Assembly: GCA_963738835.1 (NCBI GenBank)
Contig: CAVTYH010000001.1
Coordinates: 1,364,001 to 1,428,000 of the forward strand
Direction: 5' to 3'
DNA: 64,000 nucleotides
Source of the DNA: CAVTYH01 sp963738835
Lineage (GTDB): Bacteria; Planctomycetota; Planctomycetia; Pirellulales; JADZDJ01
A program made the translations under genes and the position numbers. Below are positions 16,548-25,000 of this stretch, piece by piece; positions within the stretch are counted from its first letter, which is position 1; each line of letters starts with the position of its first letter. The notes beneath the pieces were generated by a model. The model searched no databases and had not been told where the DNA came from. It was given only the letters and a program-made list of their open reading frames with translations.

Positions 16548-17201
16548 TTACGGTAACTCTTTGATCTCGATGTCTTTGAATTCAACTTCCATTTTTGGAC
16601 CTGCGTGAAGTTGTAGAGCGATGATACCTTCTTTGGGCGTTTTATCGTCGGGCGGCTCGGTGTAGTCGATCGTCGTGTAACCGTTGATTTCCTGCTTGAT
16701 GTGCGCGCCATCAGCGGTGATGACATACTCGGCCCACTCCCCGGGTTTATAGTGCTGCTTGACTTCGTCCTCCTTCACGTCGGCAACGATGATACGGCCT
16801 TTCTCTTCATGCAGAATGCCGGTATATCGTTTATCGGCCACGTCGGCCTGATAGCCTTTGCAATCGAAATCGTCCAGTTCCAGGCTGCGAAATTGAATTC
16901 CGCTGTTGTGGTTGCGGAGTTTGAACTTGGCTTTGAGCACAAAGTTTTTGTACGGCTTCTCGTAGAACAAAAATGAATTGTGCTTGAGTTGCTTGTCGTC
17001 GGTGGAGCCGACGATAACGCCGTCGACGACCTTCCACAGATCTTTATCGCCGTGCCAGCCGTTGAGGTTTTTGCCATTAAACAGCGACACGAACTTGGTC
17101 TCGGCAGCCGACGCATTTGCGTCATCAGCGGCAAAAACCATTGACGATCCAAATAACTGACCCACGAAAAGCACACCAGCACACACTTTCAGCATTTTCA
17201 T
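16548..17201 (-). CDS. secreted DUF1080 (3-keto-disaccharide hydrolase-like) protein
   Basis: A 217-residue protein. A signal peptide (MKMLKVCAGVLFVGQLFGSS to MVFAA) is followed by the DUF1080 fold, a concanavalin-like beta-sandwich: FVSLFNGKNLNGWHGDKDLW, VDGVIVGS, NFVLKAKFKLRNHNSGIQFR, the Glu/Asp-rich YTGILHEEKGR, and the closing GIIALQLHAGPKMEVEFKDI. Members are abundant in planctomycetes and are thought to act on sugars outside the cytoplasm; a few hydrolyse 3-keto-glycosides. The precise substrate is not deducible. ATG 17201 follows GGAG with normal spacing. A separate gene (acyltransferase) begins upstream on the same strand, 93 bp away. Confidence 0.88.
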   Translation of the reverse strand: MKMLKVCAGVLFVGQLFGSSMVFAADDANASAAETKFVSLFNGKNLNGWHGDKDLWKVVDGVIVGSTDDKQLKHNSFLFYEKPYKNFVLKAKFKLRNHNSGIQFRSLELDDFDCKGYQADVADKRYTGILHEEKGRIIVADVKEDEVKQHYKPGEWAEYVITADGAHIKQEINGYTTIDYTEPPDDKTPKEGIIALQLHAGPKMEVEFKDIEIKELP

Positions 17202-17294
17202 TTCACTCACTCCAAGGCTGGAAGACAGCTGAGTTTGAAGGCAGGGCTGACTGCATTGTAACGGCGGCGGAACTAGCAATCCAATGTTTGTCAA

Positions 17295-18146
17295 TCAACG
17301 GCTAGATTTTTCTCGACGGCTTGCCGATACCGCTTCACCGTTGGATGCCGCCGTCTGACTGTTGTTCTCATCAGTTTGTTCGGTCAGCATCCAACGGCGG
17401 CCCGCTAGTTGCGGCTCGAAATCCGGATGTCCGGCCAATTTCGCCATTTCGCGCATGAGCCGCAGCGTGATTTCCTTAGTCACGCCTTCCTCTTTTTCGC
17501 GACCGTAATACGCTGAAATATCGAGCGGCTGTCCAATTCTTACTCGCACCTGAGCCCGCATAAACAGCGGACCAAGCGAAGTGCCATCGTATGGCGCCCC
17601 GACAATGAACACTGGAATAATCGGTACCCGAGCTTTGAGCGCCACCAGTGCCGCTCCCGGTCGACCAGGCAACAGCAATTGGTCTTTCGTGAGATTAATG
17701 CGTCCCTCGGGGAACATGCCGATGAGTTCACCCTGCTGCGCCAGACGAATGGCTAGCTTGGTCGCCGCGGTATCGACGCCAGCACGTCCGACAGGAATCA
17801 CCTGAAACTCGCGGAGCAACCAGCCAATGACCGGTGCTTCGCAATACTCACGGGCGACCATCCAATAGACTGTTCGCCGCAGGCAAATCTGAACGAATGA
17901 CGGATCGATGGAACTGCGATGATTAGCAACAATCACCGCGCCCTTTCCTGCTTCGACGGAGAGCTGTCCCTTGATGTGCGTTCCCCAAATCAATCGTGTG
18001 ATCAGATAGTTAAGCGACCAGAAGGACGTTTGCCTTAAGCTCAAGGGAGATCGCAGCCACTTTATGCCAAACACGATTAGCGGTACCAGCGCAAGCGCAA
18101 CAAGGACACCGCCGGCAAGCCAATCGGTTGAGTCAGCTAACAGCAT
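17295..18146 (-). CDS. 1-acyl-sn-glycerol-3-phosphate acyltransferase (PlsC-like)
   Basis: A 283-residue membrane-bound acyltransferase. An N-terminal hydrophobic helix (LAGGVLVALALVPLIVFGI) precedes the catalytic NHRSSID (the HX4D motif, near residue 96). Further motifs are GMFPEGRINLTKDQ (phosphate binding) and VPIIPVFIVGAP. This is the standard set for acylation of lysophosphatidic acid in phospholipid synthesis. A second, lysine/glutamate-rich C-terminal part (TDENNSQTAASNGEAVSA) is disordered. A different substrate such as lysophospholipid cannot be excluded. The IS701-like element starts 117 bp upstream of its start codon. Confidence 0.88.
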   Translation of the reverse strand: MLLADSTDWLAGGVLVALALVPLIVFGIKWLRSPLSLRQTSFWSLNYLITRLIWGTHIKGQLSVEAGKGAVIVANHRSSIDPSFVQICLRRTVYWMVAREYCEAPVIGWLLREFQVIPVGRAGVDTAATKLAIRLAQQGELIGMFPEGRINLTKDQLLLPGRPGAALVALKARVPIIPVFIVGAPYDGTSLGPLFMRAQVRVRIGQPLDISAYYGREKEEGVTKEITLRLMREMAKLAGHPDFEPQLAGRRWMLTEQTDENNSQTAASNGEAVSASRREKSSR

Positions 18147-18341
18147 AGATCAACTAGCAGCAGAATATATTAACAGATGTAAAGGTCGGTCTCGCCTGGC
18201 ACGGGTGCGGTACGACGTCAGACAATATAATCGTATGCCGTCGTTTCCGCGACGCCACCTAGTACTACAACGCTAGTTGGTATTGGTGATTTGGTGTTTT
18301 GTGGGGGAAACTGTGGCCTTCATGGCCCCGGCGGACTTGGC

Positions 18342-18862
18342 ATGGACGCCAAACAGATTCGCTCGTTGCGACCCAAGTTGAAGTCGTTGTTGAAACGCTT
18401 TGAAGATTGTTTTTCGCGGAGTGAGACGCGCGGTCACTTGTCGGTTTACGTGGAAGGTCAGTGGTCCGATTTGCCGCGCAAGAACTGCGAGCCGATTGCT
18501 GACGCGGTGGGGATGCCGCCGCGAACGCTGCAGCAGTTCCTGAGCCTGCTCGAATGGGATCATGGCTTGATGAGGACCAAGCTGCAACAACTGGTGGCCG
18601 TCGAGCATTCCGGCCCCCCACAGCATCGGCATTCTTGACGAAGGGCTGTCCGAAGAAAGGCGAGAAAACGCCGGGCGTGCAACGCCAGTAGTGCGGTGCC
18701 ACGGGCAAGAAGGACAACTGCTTGGTGACGGTGCACCTGGCCTACGCGCGCGATGCTTTTCACTGTTTGCTGGACAGCGAATTGTTTTTGCCCGAGAGTT
18801 GGTCCAACGATCGGCCGCGCTGCTGTGCCGCCGACATTCCCGATGACCTGTTGCATCGGTCT
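18342..18862 (+). pseudogene. IS701-family transposase, N-terminal half (degenerate)
   Basis: It begins MDAKQIRSLRPKLKSLLKRF and carries DLPRKNCEPIADAVGMPPRT, the helical N-terminal signature of IS701 transposases. After EHSGPPQ the frame breaks near 18620. The text then resumes in other frames as SIGILDEG, CPKKGEKTPGVQRQ, a TAG where Trp is expected, then CGATGKKDNCLVTVHLAYA and ELFLPESWSNDRPR, up to the IS5-like insertion at 18862. The first catalytic Asp lies in the ILDEG segment. At least two frameshifts and one nonsense codon make this half inactive. Confidence 0.8.
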
Positions 18863-18955
18863 AAGAAGGTGTTTGTTAAACGCTAGCGTCGCAGGGCTGG
18901 ACGCTCGGGATACGATTGCGTAGGGGGCGGAACTTTTACTTCGGGAGTCCCCACG

Positions 18956-19369
18956 ATGAAGACCCCAGCCAGAGCGTCGTACGAGAGTGATGTGACGGAT
19001 GCCGAATGGGCGATGATTCGTCCCCTGGTGCCTCCACACCCGCCGCGGGGCAATCTGCCCTGGATTTCCCAGCGGGAAATTGTGAACGCCATTTTTTACA
19101 TGAATAAACAGGGTTGGACTGGGCGCGGGATGCCGCATGATTTCCCCGCTTGGCAAACGGTTTACGATGACTTTCGCGAATGGACCCCAGCGGGAGTGTG
19201 GGAACAAATCAATGATGCCCTCCGCCGCGCAGTACGCGTGGCGGAGGGAAAAGACCCCCAGCCGACGGCCGGAATCGTCGATAGCCAAGCGGTGAAGACG
19301 ACCGAAAAAGGGGGATTCATGGGTATGATGCGGGGAAGAAGATCAACGGTCGCAAGCGGCATCTCCTGA
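18956..19369 (+). CDS. IS5-family transposase, orfA
   Basis: 137 residues. The N-terminal DUF4096-type region (YESDVTDAEWAMIRPLVP, GNLPWISQREIVNAIFYM, DFPAWQTVYDDFREW) is followed by GIVDSQAVKTTEKGG, which holds the first catalytic Asp. The orfA frame stops at 19369. The expected continuation (YDAGKKINGRKRHLLIETLG) is in the -1 frame starting at about 19325, just after a run of five A and five G (19308-19317). Either ribosomal or transcriptional slippage at that run would make the full transposase. Only the fusion would be catalytically complete. Confidence 0.85.
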   Translation: MKTPARASYESDVTDAEWAMIRPLVPPHPPRGNLPWISQREIVNAIFYMNKQGWTGRGMPHDFPAWQTVYDDFREWTPAGVWEQINDALRRAVRVAEGKDPQPTAGIVDSQAVKTTEKGGFMGMMRGRRSTVASGIS

Positions 19370-19377
19370 TCGAGACG

Positions 19378-19767
19378 TTGGGGTTGCTGTTGGCGGTGGT
19401 CGTGCATTCCGCTGCGATCCAAGACCGTGATGGAGCCAAATTGTTGTTCTTCAAGGCGGCGACGTTGTTTCCGACGATGAAGCTCGTCTGGGCGGACGGC
19501 GGTTATGCTGGAAGGCTCGTGGATGGGTTGATGCAGTGGTGTGGCTGGGTATTGGAGATCGTGCGAAAGCTTGGTGAACAGGTTGGTTTCCAAATTCTTC
19601 CCAAACGCTGGATTGTCGAACGTACCTTCGCCTGGCTGGGCCACGCCCGGCGGCTGAGCAAAGACTACGAGGAACTCGTCGAAAACAGCGAAGCCATGAT
19701 CCAAATTGCCATGATCCAGTTCATGCTCCACCGACTCTGCCGTCCCTCGACGCCACAAAACCGCTGA
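19378..19767 (+). CDS. IS5-family transposase, orfB
   Basis: 129 residues as annotated from a TTG at 19378, but the homologous sequence in this frame starts upstream near 19325 (YDAGKKINGRKRHLLIETLG), overlapping orfA. It contains the second catalytic Asp (VWADGGYAG, near residue 42) and the catalytic Glu (WIVERTFAWLGHARRL, near residue 80) of the DDE triad. It is expected to be made as the C-terminal part of an orfA-orfB fusion by -1 frameshifting at the A5G5 run. The stop codon is 2 bp from the right inverted repeat. Confidence 0.83.
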   Translation: MGLLLAVVVHSAAIQDRDGAKLLFFKAATLFPTMKLVWADGGYAGRLVDGLMQWCGWVLEIVRKLGEQVGFQILPKRWIVERTFAWLGHARRLSKDYEELVENSEAMIQIAMIQFMLHRLCRPSTPQNR

Positions 19768-19790
19768 CAGCGTTTAACAAACACCTTCTT

Positions 19791-20707
19791 GGACAGACAT
19801 CGCCCTGGAGCTTTACAATCGGGCGCGGAGCAATGGCCTGACGTTCGCGTGGTTGACGTTCGATGAGGGCTATGGCAAGAGTGTCGCGTTTTTGGCCGCT
19901 TTGCGGGAGCGCGGCCAGCCGTTTGTGGCTGAGATTCCTGTGATCTTCCGCGGCTGGATTCGTCCGCCGCGGGTGACCCATCGGCGTCGTGGGCCGACAG
20001 GTCGGCCGCGTAAAACGCCGCGCCTGGTTGCCGGCAGCCGCCCGTTCCTTACCGTGCGCGAGCACTTGGAACAAACTCCCGAGCTGCGTGACCAGCCGTG
20101 GCAGCGGTTTCACGTCAGGGACGGTGAGAAAGGGCCGATGGTTTGGGAAGCAAAATACGTCTGGTTCTATCCGAACGGCACGGACGATGTGCCCTTGGCC
20201 CCGCTGCACTTGATCGTGGCGCGAAGCGTTTTGGAACCGGACAAGATCAAGTTTTTTGTCGCCGATGCTCCGTTGGAAACGCCCTTGACGGTGTTGTTGC
20301 ATGTCGCGTTCTCGCGGTGGCGCGTGGAGCGTTCGTTCGAAGACCAGAAAACCGAGTTGGGCTTCGATCATTTTGAAGGCCGTTCGTATATCGGATTGAT
20401 GCGTCACCAAACGATCACCGCCTTGACCCACTTGTTCCTGTCGCGAATGCATCAGCAGTGTCGGAGGAAAAATCCGGAGTTGACAGTTTGTCAGATTCGC
20501 GCGGCGGCCTCGGCGTTGGTTCAATCTTGGTGGCTGCCTCGCGCCGCTACCCGTCAACCGATCGAGCGTGCCGCAAGAACCATCCGAGAAACCCAGGCTC
20601 GCAAAGCCCGTTCGCGGAGGAGCCACCGCAAACGCACCCTGCGAAAACTACGAAATATCGGCGTCTCCATCAGCCACTTGCCAAAATGCCGATGGAGAAG
20701 GAACTAG
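19791..20707 (+). pseudogene. IS701-family transposase, C-terminal half
   Basis: After the IS5-like insertion the interrupted gene resumes as TDIALELYNRARSNGLTFAW and LTFDEGYGKSVAFLAALRER (the second catalytic region). Further on are DVPLAPLHLIVARS and WRVERSFEDQKTELGFDHFE, with the catalytic Glu. It ends with an Arg/Lys-rich tail, RRSHRKRTLRKLRN. The reading frame is open over about 300 residues, but it is separated from its N-terminal half by the insertion and has no start signal of its own. Confidence 0.8.
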
Positions 20708-20828
20708 CGTTGTAGTAGTAGACAGCAGGCAAAAACACTGCGATGTTGTTTATTGAGGGGATAAGAATCAACGCCCGTCGGAAAGAATATCTGGCCTCCG
20801 TCTCGATGCAAACCAAATATCAATCCCG

Positions 20829-21317
20829 ATGATTCTGGGCGTCGTTAGCGATACGCATGGCCACGTACAATACGCCCGCAACGGTGTACGGATGCTGGAG
20901 AGCTTTGGGGTTGCGGCTGTCTTGCACTGCGGCGACATCGGGTCCGAGACAATCGTGCCGCTATTTGCCGCGTGGCCGACGCATTTTGTGTTTGGCAACG
21001 TAGATGTCGGTGACACAGCCGACGAGCTGCGAGCCGCGATTGAGCGGGCTGGGCAAACATGCCACGATCGATTCGGATCGATCGAACTTGCCGGTGCGAA
21101 AATCGCGCTACTGCACGGCGACGACGAGCGGCTCTTGACTCGGACGATTGCCAATGGTGTGCATGCGATTGTATGCCACGGTCACACCCATGTGCCGCGA
21201 CGAGAACACATCGGCCGAACTTTGGTACTTAATCCGGGTGCGCTGTATCGGGCTACACCGCACACCATCGCCATCGTTGAGCTGCCAAGTTTGAAGTCAG
21301 AAATCGTTCCGCTCTGA
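20829..21317 (+). CDS. YfcE/MJ0936-type metallophosphoesterase
   Basis: A 162-residue calcineurin-like phosphodiesterase. Metal ligands are visible in order: ILGVVSDTHGH (residues 3-13), LHCGDIGSET (residues 36-45), FGNVD in place of GNHD, LLHGDDE, and CHGHTHVPR. The final NPGALYRATPHTIA matches the family's NPGS block. It hydrolyses phosphodiester bonds in the presence of Mn(II); the natural substrate is unknown for this family. The length fits. The start ATG is 108 bp after the IS701 direct repeat, so the mobile element may influence its transcription. Confidence 0.9.
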   Translation: MILGVVSDTHGHVQYARNGVRMLESFGVAAVLHCGDIGSETIVPLFAAWPTHFVFGNVDVGDTADELRAAIERAGQTCHDRFGSIELAGAKIALLHGDDERLLTRTIANGVHAIVCHGHTHVPRREHIGRTLVLNPGALYRATPHTIAIVELPSLKSEIVPL

Positions 21318-21334
21318 TGCGAGCATCTGCTAAG

Positions 21335-21852
21335 CTATCCCGCCATTCGAGTGATTTGTTGTTCTGGAATGGCAACTGCATCGCTGACGCGGTAACGATA
21401 CTGCATTAAATACGCATCTTCGGTTGTGTCTTCATAGAAGTCGCGCAGTACGCTCACGGCACGGAAACCGTTGCGCGAAAAAACAACTGTGCGGCGAGGT
21501 TCGTCTCGCGCACTTCGAGCAGAATACGATTGCGGCGCTGCGTCGAGAGTTTGCCGATTAGCTTCGTCGCCATTTGTGTTGCCACTCCGTGCCGGTGATA
21601 ACGAGCCGCGACAGCGAAATTGAGAATGTGCAGTCGCGATTTGTGCAGTTCGTAAATCATGAAACCCACGATGCTGTCTTGATGTTCGGCCACCATGCCA
21701 ATGCAATTTCGTTGCCGCAAACACCGCAGAAAATCGTCCTCGCACCAAGGGAATTCAAAGCTATCGCTTTCAACCGCCAGCACTTCGGGCATGTCGCGAC
21801 GGATCATCCAGCGAATGTGAACCTTCAATGCGTGCTTTAAATCGGACTTCAT
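21335..21852 (-). CDS. rimI: RimI-like GNAT N-acetyltransferase, frameshifted at a T6 run
   Basis: The 5' part (21852 to about 21480) reads MKSDLKHALKVHIRWMIRRD then PEVLAVESDSFEFPWCEDDF, which is characteristic of RimI, and the acetyl-CoA-binding motif VAARYHRHGVATQMATKLI. After AAQLFF the frame runs out, and the -1 frame supplies RNGFRAVSVLRDFYEDTTED and AYLMQYRYR, the expected C-terminus. The switch occurs at TTTTTT near 21480 (coding strand). Joined, it has about 172 residues. RimI acetylates the N-terminal amine of ribosomal protein S18; related enzymes act on other proteins, so the symbol is by homology. An indel error at the homopolymer or slippage are both possible. Confidence 0.78.
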
Positions 21853-22049
21853 CGAGGGCCTCCTTCCTTGTCGGCCTGTCGGTATTCGCCGCAGAAACGA
21901 TTCGCCGGCGAGGTTCCTTATCGCCGACTTTTCTTACTCACACCCGCGCCATTATTACAATCCAGCATCCCGGCCGGATTGACGCGCGGGGCAAAGGCTA
22001 ACAAATTGGCCAAAGCACGCCAAGACGAACTAGCGAAATATGAAAGCAT

Positions 22050-25000
22050 TTAGCGGTCAGCATTGCCCCGAAGCCGTTTTGAGCCCGATTCCGAGGCGGG
22101 ACGTGCGGGATTAACGGGCTTCGGCGATCGCAGCGTTTGCCACCACGCGGCGTAAAGACTGGCCGCGATAATCGCCAGTCCCAGCCAGCCGGGAACAAGC
22201 CAAAACCACCATGAGACACCGACAGTCATGCCCAAGGCCTGCGGCCAAAGTGTGAAGCCATCCAGCGCGATCCATTGTTTGTAGATCACGAATACCAGTG
22301 CGGCCGACCCCGACAACACGAGAATGGCCAGAAGCGTTCGAATGAACCGATCCTTCGCCGGCCAATTCTGATAGGTTGTTGCCAGCGAGGCGCCTCCACC
22401 GTGCAGCATTGCAAAAGTTTGACTGTCGTCCAACGGTGCAACTGCTGAGGCCGCCTGAAGCCAGCCAAATGGAACGGCCTTGCCGTTGGTAAGTTCACCC
22501 AACGTCTGACCAAGACCTAAGCGGTGCGCCAGCTGAATTTGGTCCTGATCAATGGCGTTCAACTCTGCTTCGGTGCGCCGTGATTGTTCGTTGTCGGGTT
22601 CTACCGATTTGGCGTTAACGAGGCTGGCGCGCACTTGAGCAAATCGATGCAACCAGGCGGTATACCAACGAGACGAGTCATCAATCGGCTCGTCAATCAA
22701 TGTGCTGCCAGCCGCATCAGCCAGTGAGGCGGTTACTTTCAGTCGCGATAGATAATGCTCGATTTCTGAAACCGATTTGCCCGAGGGCAACGAAGCCCTG
22801 CCGGCTGCAGCCGGTGCAATGATGTGCCATATGCTGCGCTCGACCGGTAACCCAACAAGTGATGGGGCCGTCAGTTCCAGCTGACCGTGACTATTCGTGC
22901 TTAACCGGCCAGAGAAGATCAGTTCTAGCCTGCGGGGAAGCTTGTTGTTTCCTAGTGCGACACTCAATTGTTCGGCTCCCAAGGCCGCAAGCTGAGCGGG
23001 TGCACCATCAAGTTCAACGCGAATCAATCGAAAGCCGGCAGGCACGGCCAACTGGCAGCTACCTGCGTCGCCTGGTTCTAAATCAAAGGCCGCAATGCCT
23101 GCACAATGTCCCGACAATGCCCAAAGCATTTCGACATCAGCCAATCGGACTTGTGGATTTTCTGCGCCTCGATCGACCGATTTTAATTGGGCTCGCGCGT
23201 TTGTCGACACTACTTGATAAGAGCGATATGCGGTTGTATCGCCGACCAGATTCGATAGGGACTCCGGCAAGGGACGCGCGGCCAAACCGCGTCGATCCCA
23301 CTCAAGTTGCTGATCCTCCTGCCGACGTGGCAGCAGCAGAAATTGCCGCTGATTTGCCGCGCCCAACAGCCGCACATCGGGTGCGTTGGGCCGCTGGCCA
23401 GCAGCCACTATCAATGGACTCGCGACCCGCAAGTGAAAGCTATGGTCCAATGCCCGCTCCGGTCGCACTACAAGCTGTCGACGATTTTCACCGGCTAGCT
23501 GTTCAACGGCGCAGGGTATTTTCGGCGATAATTCAAACGGACCAATCCAGTTGGCTGGTAACTCGAAACGCAGTGTGTCGACTAGCCCCTGTTCAACGAT
23601 TACATCGAGATCTACGGTTGCCATCCAGGCATTCGACGCCCGATTCATCGCCGTGACTTGCAAAACGCGCAGCTGCTGAGGATTGCGTTTCACGCCGACC
23701 AACGGTGGCTGAGCGTCGTGATCCGTCTCGAGAATAGCCGCCGGCGTGACTGCACTGCGGGTTGGTGGATCAATCAATCCATCGCGCTCTGCGTCGACCA
23801 ATCGAGCTGGCCAATCGTTTTCCGCAATCGATTGAAAACCACCTGGATCAAAGATTGAGGTTAAAGCGTCCGGATGTCGAAGCACAATAACCTGGCAACC
23901 TTGGTTCTCGGCCCCTTCGACTCGCAATATCGGCGCCAGCAGTTTACTGTCGGATGGCACCGGCAAATGGCCGGAGATCGACAGTGCCACTTCGCCGCTG
24001 GCTGCGGAATCGAAGAATACCGTGAGCAGGTTTGGGCGGCTTCGAGTCCATCTGGAACCCAAATCCACGTTTTCATTGTGCGCCGTCACATGGTCGATTT
24101 CCAATTGCGATGGCACAGAAATATGAAATTGAAAAACCTGACCGTCGGTAATGGCAACAGTCACTGCTTCGCGCACAGAGGCCTCCCGCTGATCGATATG
24201 CAAAGCGGTTTGATAACGAGCCTCAATTTTTGGATCGCGAGGACGCACCGTAAGTGTGACTTCATCTTGCTTTGACGGTTGGCTCCAAACAAATTGCGGC
24301 TTTTTATCAATTTTGCCCCAGAGGGTGACAAATTCTTGCGAATCTGATACATTACCTGCACCATGTTGCATGTCGGCGATTAATGTAGATTCGACGCTCG
24401 CCGCCCAACTACGATGAGTGGTTTTTCCGCCACGGCATTCTAAATCTGGAAGTAAAATTTGGCCGACGCCGGAAGCGTCCTTAACGACGAACGGCACATC
24501 GATCGTTGCCTTGCCAGTAATTGGTCGAGTAAACTCAAGCCGCAACAGATTTGGGTCTCCCGGAACTCGCCGGGATTCTGAGATTGTCCCATCTTCGGAA
24601 TCAATCACAGTTGACAGCAGCGGATCGGCTACCAAGTCAATATGTCGAAGTTGTCCGGATTCGACGTTGACTTTTAAGCGGGAATCAATTGTAACAGCGT
24701 TTGGTCGGACGCGGAGCCAGTAGAGTTCGTCAACGCTGTACCTCACCTGTGAATTAGCGCGGGTCGCTTGGTGTTCTTCGAGCCGGGTAATCACAATTCG
24801 TGACGCGGGCCCAAGCCAGAATGACGAACGGCCAGTGTGCGTTTCCGGTTTGAGCTCTGAAGATCGACGTTGTTGCTGTAGAGCGGTTGCTGGTGCCGGC
24901 GCGGATGATTCATCGGGGGTCGCGTGGCTCGTTCCAGACGCTGAATTTAGCTGCACGCGAGCTCCGCTTGATTCAAGTTCCACTTGTGCTGTCGACACAC

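Larger units (their letters stand above)
18863..19790. mobile_element. IS5-like (IS427/IS1031-type) insertion sequence, 928 bp
   Basis: It is bounded by a perfect 22-bp inverted repeat at 18863-18884 and 19769-19790 (starting AAGAAGGTGTTTGTTAAACG). It carries two overlapping-type reading frames, orfA and orfB, as in frameshifting IS5-family members. It sits inside the IS701-like transposase gene: removing it brings LLHRS together with TDIALELYNRA. I could not identify a clean target duplication. The element itself looks intact, so it arrived recently. Confidence 0.88.
18265..20715. mobile_element. decayed IS701-like insertion sequence, split by an IS5-like element
   Basis: The ends are the perfect 14-bp inverted repeat CTACAACGCTAGTT (18265-18278, complement at 20702-20715). 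They are flanked by the 5-bp direct repeat TAGTA (18260-18264 and 20716-20720), although the IS701 family usually duplicates 4 bp. Inside are two halves of a DDE transposase coded on the plus strand, interrupted at 18863-19790 by a second element. The left half also carries frameshifts and an in-frame stop, so this copy was or is dying independently of the insertion. Confidence 0.82.
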
